Assembly (NCBI RefSeq): GCF_019393635.1
Contig: NC_057861.1
Coordinates: 656,483,724 to 656,547,723, forward strand
Direction: 5' to 3'
DNA length: 64,000 nucleotides
Source of the DNA: Dromiciops gliroides
Taxonomy: Eukaryota; Chordata; Mammalia; Microbiotheria; Microbiotheriidae
The notes under the pieces are model-generated. The model did no database searches and was not told the origin of the DNA. It worked only from the letters and a program-made list of their open reading frames with translations. Below, piece by piece: positions 1-11,240 of this stretch (positions are counted from its first letter, which is position 1; the number at the start of each line of letters is the position of its first letter). The position numbers were made by a program, and so were the translations under genes.

Positions 1-255
1 ATGTTTCCCTTTCACTTTTCTCCCAGTTCTTATCCTTAATTTCCATATTTTTCCTTCATGATTCACAAGGATACCTATCTTTCCTTGCTTCCTCTGCCTT
101 TTCAGCTCCCTTTCATATATTATCTTCCTTCATTAGAATGTAAGCCCTTTGAAGGTAAGGGTTATCTTTCTTTTTGCTTGTATTTGTATTCCTAATGCTT
201 AGAACAGTGCCAGGCAAATAGTAAGTGCTCAATTAATGCTTATTGACCTAATCTG
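1..255 (+). repeat. L2 LINE 3' end
   Basis: The stretch ends in the characteristic L2 tail: 'AATGTAAGCCCTTTGAAGG' at about 137-155, then 'CTTAGAACAGTGCCAGGCA' and an AATTAATGCTTATTGA terminus near 245. This is a truncated, non-functional LINE fragment that continues upstream out of the window. Confidence 0.75.
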
Positions 256-754
256 ACTTGTTATCTCATGTGTCAGGTGCCCTACCTGTTAGACACTGTG
301 TTTAGCACTGAAGAGACGAAGATAAAAATCAACATGATCCCTGTCCCAGAAAAGAGGTTACATCCTACTATGGTGACATGTCATATACACAATCCAAGTG
401 GAGTGTAACAGGAACAAAAATATGATCCACATGAAGGAAGAGGCAGAAAGGAGGAAAAAGAGAAGGAAGAGGAGAAGGAAAAGGAGGGGAGAAAGAGGAG
501 GCTGAATAAAGATAATAGCATCTGAATTTGGTCTGGAATGAAAACAAAGATTTTTAACAACCATGAGATCATAGTGCAGTTCATACAAAGCAGATGGCTT
601 ATATGAACATCAAGATTGGAGATAGAAGGTCAAGATTAGGAAAGAGGCTAGTAATCCACTTTGCCTAGAATGTACAGTGTGTGAAGAGCAACAATGTGGA
701 AGGGGCAGTGTGGTGTAGTGGATCAGGCACTTGACTGAAGAGAACAGAACCCAG

Positions 755-1055
755 AGAACAGTTTCTACAACAACAATACTGTAAAGACAAACAACTTTGA
801 AAGACTTGAGAATTCTGATCAACATAATAATCCAAAATTATGAAGGCTCGTTGATGAAGCATGCTACCAAATTCCTAACTGGGCTTTAATGAATTCAAGA
901 TGCTATACCTTTTTAGATATGGCCAATGTGGGAATTTGTTTTACTTGGCTATGGATATTTCTTACCTTTCATCTATAAAATGAATGCATTGGAAGAGATT
1001 ACCTGTAAATTGTCCATTTCCAGCTCTAAATCCTATGATCTCTCATCTCTGTGAT
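755..1055 (+). repeat. L1 3'-end remnant
   Basis: The motifs ACAACAATACTGTAAAGAC, TTTGAAAGACTTGAGAATTC, GATGAAGCATGCTACC and ATATGGCCAATGTGGGAATT occur in the order of the 3' part of a marsupial L1 subfamily. Similar segments recur at 27.95 kb and 53.96 kb. It is decayed and non-coding. Confidence 0.6.
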
Positions 1056-1383
1056 AACAAATAGTGTGTTTTGCAATATTCTACACTGATTCTTCCATTG
1101 AATCTTTCAGAATTTCAGACATGAGGCAAGCCAGCCTAGATAAAGAAGCAAGGCATCCTGAGGAGGGGAAAAGGAGGCCCATAGACCAACCAGATCAAAT
1201 CACAGCTACCACCTTGACCACCACCTCCCCCACCTTGGACACTGATGGAGACAGCCCATCACCCTATGCCCAAGATACCTTAGAATAACAGTAACCCTCA
1301 GATCATTGACCTCACTTCCATTTTGACCCTTACAGTCATCACGAAAGGGTACAGCCCTTGTGGAAATGTGACCAGCAGCTAAA

Positions 1384-1500
1384 GCAATGGAAGACTCGGA
1401 AAACAAAATTCTGACCACAGTCCTTGGCACCACTGTCAAATGGTTCAATGTTGGAAATGGCCATGGTTTTATCAGGGAGAAATGACATTACTTCTGACAT
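1384..1500 (+). pseudogene. Y-box/cold-shock-domain processed pseudogene fragment
   Basis: Reading from 1384 gives residues AMEDSENKILTT-VLGTTVKWFNVGNGHGFIREK and then a TGA at 1483-1485. This lines up with the start of the cold-shock domain of Y-box binding proteins (YBX1/YBX3), whose family pattern is VLGT-VKWFNVRNGYGFI. The core motif VKWFNV and the RNP1-like G-GFI are kept. One extra Thr codon (1432-1434) splits VLGT|VKWF, and an in-frame stop follows after GFIREK. The DNA after the stop still resembles 'AGGAATGACA' but the rest of the domain is gone. No introns or splice sites are visible, so a decayed retrocopy of an RNA/DNA-binding Y-box mRNA is most likely. The parent paralogue cannot be decided from this fragment. 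The upstream C-rich stretch (1200-1280) may be remnant 5' sequence of the same retrocopy, but this is uncertain. Confidence 0.7.
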
Positions 1501-1554
1501 TAAAGTAAATATATTACTATCTACTTTTCCAATGTACCAAAAAACCATAGGATC

Positions 1555-1700
1555 TTTCCATCTCACTTATTTCTTTTTATATGTGTGTGCATATGTGTCT
1601 TATCCTCCTATTAGAATGTGAGCTCCTCAAAAGCAGGGACTATCTTGCTTTTCTATTTATATTTCCAGTATTTAGCATAGTGCTTTGCAAATAACAAAGA
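1555..1700 (+). repeat. L2 3' end
   Basis: It has L2 tail features: TTAGAATGTGAGCTCCTC, an AGCAGGGACTATCTTGCTTT stretch, and TTTAGCATAGTGCTTTGCA. It is a short truncated copy lying directly after the Y-box pseudogene fragment. Confidence 0.65.
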
Positions 1701-2139
1701 TTTAATTTTTTTTCATTCATTCATCATAGCATTGGTTCTGAATACTGATAAATCATAAAAGTATAAAGGTGAGAGAAAACCATCACATTCAATGACAATA
1801 GCTTCAACCTGACCTCTTCAAACAAGCTATCAACACCAAAAAAATTTTAAATGGACAAAAGGAAAAAGAAACTGGCTTAATTAGCATCTCCTAAAGAAGT
1901 CTAACAAATGCAAAAGAAATCATTTCAAATATACCTTCTTAAGTTTTCCAGAATCTCAGTTGTGATACTTGAAGGAAGTCCCTCACATTTCCTTGAAGTA
2001 GAATTTTTATCTTAACATATGCCTTTGAGAGTAACAGAAAAATTTCGTATAGGGACAATAAGAAACTATAGAGAAAATATAAATAATGGATGAAACACAA
2101 TTTGAAATATTTCCTAAAAGAAAAATCCCTGATATTCAC

Positions 2140-2545
2140 ATTGATTCGATACAATTAAACAGACATCTATTAAGTGATTTTTTTAATAAGGTACTGTGCT
2201 CTGCACCCAGAATAGAAGACACAACACTGAGCCTGTTTTCTCAAGGAGTTTATAGTCTAATAAAGAGAAAAATAAGTACACAAATAACTATACTAAGAGG
2301 GAGGGTGAGCTAAGTGCAAAGGAGAATTCCAAGTACAGAAATGGTCTGGAGATGGAGATGCCATTTTCACCTGGGAGTGAGGAAGAAGACATAGCAACTG
2401 ATCTGGGGATATAATAGATGGTAAAGAGTTTAAAATATACAGACAGAAGAAAAGGTAAATTTGTTCCCAGAAGATGAGAATGGTGCAGGGCAAAGTAACA
2501 GAGATAAGAAAAACCAGGGTGAGAATGGAGCACTGAGAGTAGGCC
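2140..2545 (-). repeat. Decayed L2 copy
   Basis: The reverse-complement L2 tail is weakly recognisable near 2160-2240 (ATCTATTAAG, GTACTGTGCTCTGCACC, CAAGGAGTTTATAGTCTAAT), followed by G/A-rich antisense L2 body. It is old and divergent. Confidence 0.45.
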
Positions 2546-3044
2546 ACAGAATCACAGAATTTGAGAGCTGAAAGGGACCTCCACAGCCATTTCCTTCAGC
2601 AACCCAGACATGAAAAAGAATCCTTCATGACACATATTTTAAAAGTAGTCATATGGACTCTGCATGAAAAACTTTATGGAGGGTGACCTCACCAACCCTC
2701 AAAACAGCCCATTCTACTTTTGGATACTCTAATGGTTAGAAAGTTTTTTGGTTTTGTTTTTTCCTGATATTAAGCTTTAATTCACATCTTTTCAATTTCC
2801 ACCCAACTTCTTCCTTCTGGGGCCAAACAGAGCAAATCTAATTTTTCCTTCCACTTTACAACCCTTCAAATTCTTGGAGACAGCTATAATGTCAACCCTG
2901 TGTCTTCTCTTCTACATGTTAAACATCATCAGTTCCTTCAACCAATCTTCATATGGCAAGAACTCAGAGCCCTTAATCATCCTGATTGCTTTCCTCTGGA
3001 CTCTCTCCAGCTTGTCAACATCCTTCTTAAACCATTGTTCAATT
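2546..3044 (-). repeat. CR1/L3-like LINE 3' region
   Basis: The antisense CR1 pattern is visible: AATCACAGAATTTGAGAGC at 2549, AGACAGCTATAATGTCAACC at about 2879, TGTCTTCTCTTCTACATGTT, then CTTCAACCAATCTTCATATGG and CTCTGGACTCTCTCCAGCTT near 2995. The order matches CR1/L3 3' ends of amniotes as I recall them. It ends exactly where an LTR begins (3045), consistent with LTR insertion into it. Confidence 0.65.
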
Positions 3045-3411
3045 TGTAATGATTGGAATGACGCCACCTGCTGGAGACTTACTGTAGAAAAGTTCCACCA
3101 TGAAAGGAAGGTCTTTTAGGGCAAGAACATGCGTCTTTTCTTTGGTGTCAGGAAGTGACGTTTGGGAGGAAGAAGGAGGAACCTGGAACTCTGACTGGCT
3201 CTCTTTCCTGAGGACGCTGGTGGAGAAGGGAGCGAGAAATGTGCTCTCCCTTTAATAGGTAGATGAATATTGGCCTTTCTCTCTCTCTTTACCAAATTCT
3301 TATTCTCCTTAATAAATGCTTAAAAGTCTAACTCTTGCTAAAGCTTATAATTTATTGGTGACCACTCATTAGATATTTTAGACAGTTTAGCTAGAATTTT
3401 AGCCCTTAACA
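3045..3411 (+). mobile_element. Solo LTR, copy 1 (endogenous retrovirus)
   Basis: It starts TGTAATGATTGGAATGACGCC and ends about TTAACA, giving TG...CA ends. An AATAAA signal lies at 3311-3316, followed by a short U5-like stretch (AAAAGTCTAACTCTTGCTAAAGC). It shares both ends with the LTR at 53.4 kb and shares the AATAAA/U5 part with the minus-strand LTR at 5.3-5.9 kb. No gag, pol or env is attached, so it is read as a solo LTR. The exact 3' boundary is approximate. Confidence 0.65.
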
Positions 3412-3469
3412 AATTTCAATAAGGGGGTGGAACAGAATTTATTATGCTTTAGCTGAATCTAAAAAAAAA

Positions 3470-5230
3470 AAAACAGGAGTAGCAATCATGATCACAAACA
3501 AGACAATAGAAAAAACAGACATGATTAAAAAAATAGATAAACTGAATTATGCTTAAAAACATAAAATAGCTTCAATATTGAAGACATTTGCACCAAATGA
3601 CAAAACATCTAAGAGCTAAAAAGAAAATCTAAACAAACTATAAGAAGAAAGGGCAAAACTGTAATAGGAGTTTCAATATACTCCATTTCAGACTAAGATA
3701 AATCCATCAAAATGATAAACAACAAAAAAGATAAGGACCTAAGGTATAATAAATAAATAATAAATAAAAATTAGTATATACATTTCTCATCTTTGCATGC
3801 TACTTTTAGATCTGATGATGTGCTAGAACATTAAAACAACATAAAAACCTCAGAAACAAATACTTAAAAGCAAAAGTATTAAACATATCTTTTACTGAAC
3901 TCAATGCAATAAAAATTAAAAATCAAAAACAAAAAAGGTAATTTGGGGAAAGAATTCAAACATAAGAGACTAAAAATATCATCTGAATGAATGTCTTTGT
4001 CAAAGAACAAATCAAAGGAATAATAGATAATTTCAACAAAGAAAAAGACAATGAGACAAACTAACAAAACTGTGGAAAGCACCAAAAGCAGACATATAAG
4101 GGGAGAATTTCTCTCTAAACACTTTAGCAACAACAACAACAAAAGAAAGAAATCAATGAGTTGGACCTGCAACTTAAAAATACCTACAAAAACAAATTTT
4201 AACACTAAACACAAAAATTAACTTTTTAAAATAAGAGATGAAATTGAAACAAAAAATACTACTAAATTGACAAATTTTATAAACAAGATCTATTTGGGGG
4301 AGACTTTAAAAATAGACAAACTATTATCAACTTATTTTTTATTTGATCAAAAAAAGAAAGAAAATCCAAATTATCAAAATTTTAAAGAAAAATTCATAAT
4401 AGACTAAAGGTAAATAAAGAGAATGATTAGAACTATTTTTCCTTATTATATGGCAACAAAACTAATCATGTAAATTACATAGGTGAATATTCACAAAAAA
4501 TAATTTATCCAGATTAACTAGACAAAGAATAGAATTTAAATAATTCAAATCATAGAAATAAACATTGAGCAAGCCATAAAAGAAAAAGAAAAAAAACAAG
4601 ACCAGATGTGTTTGCAAGCTGACTCTATCAAAATTCAAAGAAAAATTTACTCTGATACTACATAGCTTGCAAAAATAGATAAAGAACTCTTTTTATGAGA
4701 TGAATATGATCCTGATATCCAAACCTGAGAGAAATAAAGCAAATAATTAAAACCATAGGACAATATCTCTAATGAATATCTATACAAAAATATTGAATAT
4801 AATATTAAAAAGGGGGCTACAGAAACATAGTAAAACAATTATCCTCTGTGACTAGGTTGGATTTATACCAAGAATGCAGAGTTAGTTAAACATTAGGAAA
4901 ACCATAAACATAATAGACCATATTAACAACAAAAGTAATAAAAATCACATGATTCTGTCAACTAGATACAGAAAAAGCCTTTCAAAAATACAATATCCCT
5001 TTATGTTTAAAGAAACACTAAAAATTTTAAGAATAAATGGACCTTTCCTTTTTACAGTAAACAGTATCTTTCTGAACCAAAAGCTAACATTATCTGTACT
5101 GGAGATATGCCAAAAGTTGTTCCATCATTACAATAAGTTCCAGGGTAAAGATATCATTTGTCATTACTATTATTGATATAATTCTAGAAATATTTGCTAT
5201 TGTAATAAGATAAAGAAAGTGAGAGAATAA
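3470..5230 (+). repeat. L1 LINE ORF2 remnant
   Basis: The A-rich strand keeps L1 ORF2 landmarks in order: the endonuclease-side GGAGTAGCAATCATGATCAC (3476), TCAAAGAACAAATCAAAGG (about 4000), GAGCAAGCCATAAAAGAAA (about 4567), CCAGATGTGTTTGCAAGC and the RT region GGATTTATACCAAGAATGCAG (about 4858). The frame at 4949-5176 reads ...STRYRKSLSKIQYPF, matching the L1 'IDAEKAFDKIQHPF' region with changes. Stops and indels interrupt it throughout, so it is non-functional. The 3' end is missing. Confidence 0.8.
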
Positions 5231-5309
5231 TCATAGGTTAAAAAGAAACAGTTATCATTGTTTTCACATATGTGATGGTTTACTAGTAATTGTGGCATTT
5301 AAAATTATA

Positions 5310-5868
5310 TGTGGTCGTCGCCTTATTTCCCTCCCAATTTTAGGGAAAATTAGCTGGGGTTCCTAATATAGTGCTACTTATAAATTAGATGCTTTAGCAC
5401 CAGTTTGGGGCAATAAGCATTTATTAAAGCATACCAAATATTAGTAAAGAGAGAACACTTGGCTCAGAAAGTTAAGAAAAGTCCTTTCTAGCCTAAAGCT
5501 CCGCCTGGCCTGCTTCTTCCTCCAAGCGCTCCCCCACCAGCAAGTCTGAGAGCCTGAGTGTGGAAGCTTCCTCTGGGTCCAGAGGAGAGGTGGCCTTTCC
5601 ACACTGCTCAAAGCTAATTGGCTAGCATCATTCAAGCCTATTGGTTTACTGGACTTGAGGGTGGTCCATGAGCAGAACAGTGCTAAAGTCAGAGTTCAGA
5701 GAACATACCCCCTGAGGGCTAGGCCTTCAGGTAGGTGTGGTCCCAATCAAATTAATGCCAAATGAGTCAATCAGCAAAGTCAATCCTCTCAATCTTAATA
5801 TAATCCCCTGGTGGGGGGGGAGGGGGAAGGGGCCCTCTGGGCATCCCAAAACCCACCATTTTCTCACA
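5310..5868 (-). mobile_element. Solo LTR, copy 3 (minus strand)
   Basis: On the minus strand the element starts TGTGAGAAAATGG (5' end near 5868) and carries a GC-richer promoter-like segment. It has an AATAAA signal (its complement TTTATT is at 5420-5425) followed by U5-like GGTGCTAAAGCATCTAATTTA. This 3' part resembles the plus-strand LTRs at 3.0 and 53.4 kb. No coding region is attached. The boundaries are inferred from TG/CA ends. Confidence 0.55.
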
Positions 5869-5875
5869 TAATTCA

Positions 5876-5990
5876 ACTAAGATTAACTGAAATTCAAACA
5901 ACAAATCATAGAAATAAGCAATAACTTCATCCAAGAGAATGACAATAATGAGACAACATACCAAAACCTAACATTAACTGAATCAATTAA
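5876..5990 (+). repeat. L1 ORF2 fragment
   Basis: The motifs AACAAATCATAGAAATAAG, CTTCATCCAAGAGAATGACA and AATGAGACAACATACCAAAA match the same L1 ORF2 segment seen in decayed form at about 4005-4065. It is an independent, better-preserved fragment lying next to LTR copy 3. Confidence 0.65.
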
Positions 5991-6120
5991 TCTCCATAAA
6001 ACAGCAGAATAGAAAATAAAATCACAGCAATTATCATTGAGATAATAAATTACTTTAGCAAAGTATTGATCAATATAAGAATAAAAAATCTCTTGAATTT
6101 TTAAATACCATTAACAAAAA

Positions 6121-6860
6121 TCAATCAATAAACATTTATTAAGGGCCTACTATGTGGCAGGCACTGTTTCTAAGCACTGGGTGACCAAAAGAGGCAAAAG
6201 ATAATCCCTGCCCTTCGGGAGTTTACAATCTAGCATGGAGACAACCTTCAAACAAATAAATACAAACAACCTATATACAGGATAAATAGGAAATAATTAA
6301 AAGAGGAAAAGCACTGAAATTAAGAGGGGTTAGAGAAGGCTTCCTATGAAGGTAGAATTTTAGTTGAGACTTACAGGAAGTCAGGGAGGTCAGTAGGGAG
6401 TGAAGAGAAAGCATTCCAGGCATGGAGAACAGCAGAGAAAATGCCCAGAGCAGAGAGATGGAGTATCCTGTTCATGGAACACCCAGGAAGTTAGTGTCAC
6501 TGTATCAAAGAGTACATGTTGGGGAGTAAAATGTAGGAAGACTGAAAAAGTAGGAGGAAACTAGGTTATGAAGGGCTTCGAATGCCAAACTGACCATTCT
6601 GTATATCCTGGAGACAACAGAAAGACAATTGAGTTTACTGAGTAAGGGATTAGGGGAGGTTAATATGATCAGATCTGCACTTTATGAAAATCACTTTCCT
6701 GGACAAATGGAGGATGGATTAGAGTATGGAAAGACTTGATGCAGGTAGACCTACCAACCAGCTGTTACAATAATCCAGATGTAAGGGGATAAGGGCCTTC
6801 ACCAGAGCGAATGGAGAGAAGGGGGCACATTCAAGTGAACTCAGAACAATAGATTGGTTA
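6121..6860 (-). repeat. Long L2 3' segment
   Basis: It begins with the complement of the L2 3' end (AATAAACATTTATTAAGGGC at about 6126; GCAGGCACTGTTTCTAAGCA) and continues into antisense L2 ORF: GAAGGCTTCCTATGAAGG, GCATTCCAGGCATGGAGAAC, GTTATGAAGGGCTTCGAATG, ATCAGATCTGCACTTTATGA and CAGCTGTTACAATAATCCAG. At about 740 bp it is one of the longest L2 pieces here. Confidence 0.75.
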
Positions 6861-7399
6861 AATATCAAAGGGAAAATAGAAAAAAAAATTAAAAGGAGAA
6901 ACCATTTACAACAATGACAACAAACTTAACATATTTGACCATAGGACACTTTTAATAACTACATTAAGAGAACTATAAAATTATTTTAACAAAAGTAAGG
7001 AAAAAACTGAAAAATTAGATGGTTTTCCATGCATAGAATTAGACCAATCCAATATAACAAAAATGCTAATGCTTTCCAAAATAACTTATAAATTCAACAA
7101 CAATCAAATGCCAATTCACTGCTTTAAAGAATTAGATGAAAGAAGAAATTATGGGGAGACAGGCAAGGATATTAAGAGGAATTCTGGGGAAAAAATGATA
7201 GGAACTTATCCTGCTGGATTTCAAAATATATTCAAAAACAATAATTATGAAACCTGTTACTATCATATTTCTTACCATCTCAATCAATCGATGGAGAAGG
7301 GAGGGAGAGGATTTGTAACAGAAAATAAAAACACCAAAAAATGAAAAAAGAAAAATATAGTAGTTTTCTGCATGCCTCATTGAACTTAGAATACAAAGG

Positions 7400-7550
7400 A
7401 ATTTAGAGATCATCAATCAATCAAAAATAACTTATTAAGCACTATGTGTTAGGCACTATACTAAGGGGAGAGAATACAAAGTAAGATAAAAATAGTCCCT
7501 GCCCTCAAGGAGCTCACATTTTAATGTGGGAAACAACCAATCCCTTAATA
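7400..7550 (-). repeat. L2 3' end
   Basis: The antisense L2 tail is seen: CTTATTAAGCACTATGTGTT, AGGCACTATACTAAG, then CCCTGCCCTCAAGGAGCTCA at about 7498. Confidence 0.7.
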
Positions 7551-7612
7551 TGACATATGAGGAAACTGAGACATAGCAACATTTATACTTTTGTCTAGAA
7601 AATGAGTAATTC

Positions 7613-7764
7613 GGGGCAGCTAGGTGGCACAGTGGATAAAGTAGCAGCCCTGGATTCAGGAGAACCTGAGTTTAAATCTGGCCTCAGACACTTGACACTG
7701 CATGACCCTGGGCAAGTCACTTAACCCTCATTTCCCTGCCAAAAAAATTAAAAAGAAAAGAAAA
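7613..7764 (+). mobile_element. CORE-SINE (short WSINE-like type)
   Basis: It carries the tRNA-derived head GGGGCAGCTAGGTGGCACAG with a promoter-like A box, the CORE motif CTGGGCAAGTCACTTAACCC and an A-rich tail. Flanks GAGTAATTC and GAATAACTC look like an eroded target-site duplication (TSD). Confidence 0.9.
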
Positions 7765-8059
7765 CGAATAACTCTAAACATGGTAGAAATAGACAAAGCA
7801 TAAGATTATAATCACTAGAAGAATAGCCATTGGGATTCTGTCACAAAAGATATGTGGTGTCTGGTTCTCTATAGAGATAAGCAGGTATTACCATTTTGAA
7901 GTAACTATGGTCCATAAAATAAAAGAATATTCACATCAAAAAAAGAAAAACCTATCTGTTACTAGAAAAAAATTTTAAATAGAAATAAACAGAATATAAG
8001 AATACAGAAATAGAACCAAATATGTAAAAGAGACTAATACTTGATAAACCCAAAATTAT

Positions 8060-8630
8060 AAAAGTTTGAGGAAAAAAAATTCACAGAGGAGATAACTTCT
8101 AAATTGGTCCTTAAAAGGAAAGACTTCTAACAGAACCAGGAAAAAATCCATTCCAGGCATGGGGGAATAATATGAGCAAAGGTACAGAGAAAGGAAGGGG
8201 CTAGAATGAGAAATATGAAATAGTAAAGTTTGTGAAGAAAGTTTGGCTAGAATGTAAAACATGTGAAGAAAAGTAGTATAAGGTCAGAAAGTTAGGTTAG
8301 AACAATATCGTGGAAGGCCTTGAATACCAGGGTGAGATTATATTTTACTTAGTAAGAAAAAAAAAAACATTGAAGATTTTTTGAGTAGAGAAATAGAATA
8401 ATCAAGGTGGTACTTGATTTTTTTTGTTTGTTTTTGTTTGTTTGTTTTTTGCTGGGCAATGAGGGTTAAATGACTTGCCCAGAGTCACACAGCTAGTAAA
8501 TGTGAAGTGCCTGAGGCCAGGTTTGAACTCAGGTTCTCCTGAATCCAGGGCCCATGGTTTATCCACTGCACCACTTAGCTGCCCCCTCAAGGTGGTACAT
8601 ACATTATCTGACACACAGTAGGTGCTTAAT
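8060..8630 (-). repeat. L2 antisense body, SINE-interrupted
   Basis: Motifs CCATTCCAGGCATGGGGGA, GTGGAAGGCCTTGAATACCA and ACATTGAAGATTTTTTGAG follow the antisense L2 order. A minus-strand SINE (8416-8586) interrupts it. Confidence 0.6.
8416..8586 (-). mobile_element. CORE-SINE (short type)
   Basis: The complement of a full short SINE with T-rich tail on the left. The TSD TCAAGGTGGTAC is at 8402-8413 and 8587-8598. It is inserted into an L2 remnant. Confidence 0.9.
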
Positions 8631-9216
8631 GTCCAGCTAGGTAGCACAGTGGAAAGAGCACCGGGTTTGGAATCAGGAAGACTCATCTTCATAAATTTGA
8701 ATCTGACCTCAGACACTAGCTGTGTGACTAGCAAGTTACTTAACCCTGTTTGTCTCAGTTTCCTCATCTGTAAAATAAGCTCAAGAAGGAGATAGCAAGG
8801 CACAGTGGAAAACGTGCTGTGCCTAGAGACAGGAAGACATCTTCCTGAGTTCAAATCTGGCCTCAGACACTTACTAGCTGTGTTACTGTAGGAGTTCACT
8901 TAATCCTGTTGGCCTCAGTTCCTCATCTGTAAAATGAGCTCAAGAAGGAAATGGCGGGGCGGCTAGGTGGCACAGTGGATAAAGCACCGGCCCTGGATTC
9001 AGGAGTACCTGAGTTCAAATCCGGCCTCAGACACTTAACACTTACTAGCTGTGTGACCCTGGGCAAGTCACTTAACCCCATTGCCCCATTAAAAAAAAAA
9101 ATTAAAAAAAAAAAAAAAGAAGAAGGAAATGGCAAACCTCTCTAGTATCCTTGCCAAGAAAACCCCAAATGAGGTTATACAGTCAGTCATGACTGAAACA
9201 ACTCAACAACAACAAT
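8631..9216 (+). mobile_element. Mar1-type CORE-SINE pair with RTE-like tail
   Basis: Two incomplete long CORE-SINEs lie head to tail (heads near 8631 and 8795; each has TCATCTGTAAAATRAGCTCA). The second ends in AGAAGGAAATGGCAAACC, GCCAAGAAAACCCCAAATG, a GTCATGACTGAAACAACTC stretch and an ACAACAACAA tail. That 3' end is the Bov-B/RTE-like tail of Mar1-type SINEs. A young short SINE splits the second copy (8956-9119). Confidence 0.75.
8956..9119 (+). mobile_element. CORE-SINE (short type) nested in Mar1-type SINE
   Basis: A full short SINE with a long A-rich tail, bracketed by the perfect 14-bp duplication AAGAAGGAAATGGC (8942-8955 and 9120-9133). The duplicated sequence belongs to the Mar1-type SINE, so the insertion order is certain. 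Confidence 0.95.
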
Positions 9217-9560
9217 AAGGTGGTTAATAAATGCTTGTTTATTTAGGTAAGCAATGAACTCAAAAAGGGACATACTAGAGTCAGGAAGACCAGTGAAAAG
9301 GTTCTCATGGTAGGTGAGAAGCAATGAGTCCATGAACAAAGATGACTGCAGTGGGATTAAAAAGGAGACATCAGTCAATGAACAAGCATTGATTAAATGC
9401 CAACTATGTGCCTGCCACTGTTATGGCTAATAAGAAAACACTGAATGTTTTTGATCAAACATGGTCAGATTTGTACATGAGGAAAATTATGTGAGTGCAG
9501 AAGAATGGCTTGGACAGGGAGAAACAAGGAGAATAATTAAGCAACTATAACAATACACAC
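9217..9560 (-). repeat. L2 remnants
   Basis: Contains L2 tail-like segments on the minus strand, clearest at 9373-9430 (AGTCAATGAACAAGCATTGA, TGTGCCTGCCACTGTTATGG), then antisense body with GAAAATTATGTGAGTGCAG and GAACAAGGAG-like sequence. Confidence 0.5.
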
Positions 9561-10470
9561 AGAGAAAAAGATAAATGATAGCTAACAATGTATGGTAATA
9601 TGTTGTTATATTTCAAAAAAATAAGACAGAAAAGTTCAAGTAGCCATAAGAGGCTTATGACTTAGGTGACAGAAAAAGGGCTGGGGGGTGGGAGTGGAGA
9701 GGTGAAAGATGGGGCTAGAGGATGAGGAATGGGAACAAACTTGTCTAGGATTTCGCCAACAACTGTTTTCCCTTCTCCCACGTAGTAGATTATTGCCTAA
9801 ATGTCTAATCTAGGACCTGACCTGGCAAAATATACAACCTTTAGAATACAGGATGCCCTTTCCCATGAGCTCTACCCTTAGTTTCTTGCTTTTTTTGGAA
9901 AGATAGAACCTGAGGTGTTTTTTTTTTCTTAATACATTGGGTGGTCTAGCAATAAACATTTGGATATAAATAACAACTAATAAATAATTTTACAACAAAA
10001 ATCTTAAATCATTCCAGATAATGCACTGATGCATGAATGTCAAAATCCAGACAGATCCTAAGAAAACAGTAACATTAGTCCACCAAACCCTAATTTACAT
10101 GGCAGATTTTTGTTATAAATTTTTTTTTCTAGTATTCTAAGAACATATGACAAGACACACACAATCCATCTGTGGAGTGACTTCTGTTTTGCAAAACTAC
10201 CAACTTTACATCTTTGTAATTTTCTTTTACTTTGCTGCAGCAAGATATCTTATTTTATTGTGGCTATTTTGAACAGGGTACATATTTCCTTGAGCAAATC
10301 TTTCCCACACACAATCCCAGACAACACTTTTATGACTATTTTGCTTTAGGGTCAGTGAGAATTCAGTTTCACTTTACAGATCCTTCTAGTTGAGATTTAC
10401 TTTAGCATATTCTGCCTTCCTTAAAAACTCTCCTAATAATCCTGGCATTTTGGAAGATCTAAATCTTAGT
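9561..10470. other. Unassigned AT-rich sequence
   Basis: I see no gene and no repeat family that I can name in this stretch. The longest open frames are around 60 codons and show no recognisable protein pattern. Confidence 0.5.
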
Positions 10471-10620
10471 TTCAGGTCTACCATTATCTCCCTGTGACCC
10501 TAAAAATGTCACTTCTCCATTTAGAACTCAGTTTTCTCATGCAAAAAAATGAACATGTTGGATGAAATAATCTCCAGGTTCCCTTCCATTTCTAATGTTC
10601 TACATTCAACCATATCTCCA
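10471..10620 (+). repeat. MIR-like SINE fragment
   Basis: It contains CAGTTTTCTCATGCAAAAAA, AATAATCTCCAGGTTCCCTTCC and CATTTCTAATGTTCTA, the 3' half of a MIR/Ther-type SINE. Confidence 0.5.
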
Positions 10621-11052
10621 CTTGGGCTAGACCAATGCCTATTCCCCTTCAGGTCTTACTACCAGCAAGTAGCATTGTAAAGGTGTTTGGGTTTTTTTTA
10701 TCTGCAATTTGGTGCACACTTCTAGCAGAAGATATAATTGTTAATAATAATAAAAATAATAACAGCATATATATCTTATAAATATATGCTATGTATTTTA
10801 TTATATAGGTTATCTCAGTAGATCAGATAATGCCAGAGGCTGTGTACTTCTATACTATACCATGTTTCTAGTTTTAGTTTTTATCACTTACAAATTCATA
10901 ATGGAACTGTAAAATTCAATATTTTCATTTCTTTATGTCAATATTTGAAGATTTTCTTCTAGAAAGTAATTGGAAAATGAGGAGGTTTAAATGACTAACA
11001 ACATAAAGATCACAGGATATAGAGCTAGAAAGAAAAGATATCCCTTATAGAC

Positions 11053-11240
11053 CAGGGGTACTTAACCTGGGCTCTATGAATTTAGACTTTAAAATGCTGA
11101 TAGCTGTATTTTAATAGACTTGGGTTTCCTTGGTAGTCCCCAAGAATTTCATGCATATAAAAGCATTATTCTAAGAATGGTCTATAGGCTTCACCAGATT
11201 TGCCAAAGGGGCCCATGACACAAAAAGTCTAGAGCCCCTA
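11053..11240 (+). mobile_element. Non-autonomous hAT-like DNA transposon
   Basis: It starts CAGGGGTACTTAACCTGGG and ends with the imperfect inverted complement (AGAGCCCCTA). Internal TAGGCTTCACCAGATTTGCC followed by AAAGGGGCCCATGACAC is shared with the elements at 21.9 kb and 26.0 kb. There is no transposase. Confidence 0.65.

Noticed and set aside
7613..7690. tRNA-like promoter boxes at SINE heads
   Set aside because: They are tRNA-derived SINE heads with no closed cloverleaf, so no tRNA gene is called.
8402..8899. 165-codon minus-strand open frame and many similar ones (e.g. 43998-43600, 23516-23842, 30769-30542)
   Set aside because: The recurring peptides (DKALALDSGGPEFKSGLRHLTLTSCVTLGKSLNP and, on the opposite strand, RQLGLSDLPRVTQLVSVKCLRPDLNSG) are translations of the CORE-SINE in two directions, not proteins.
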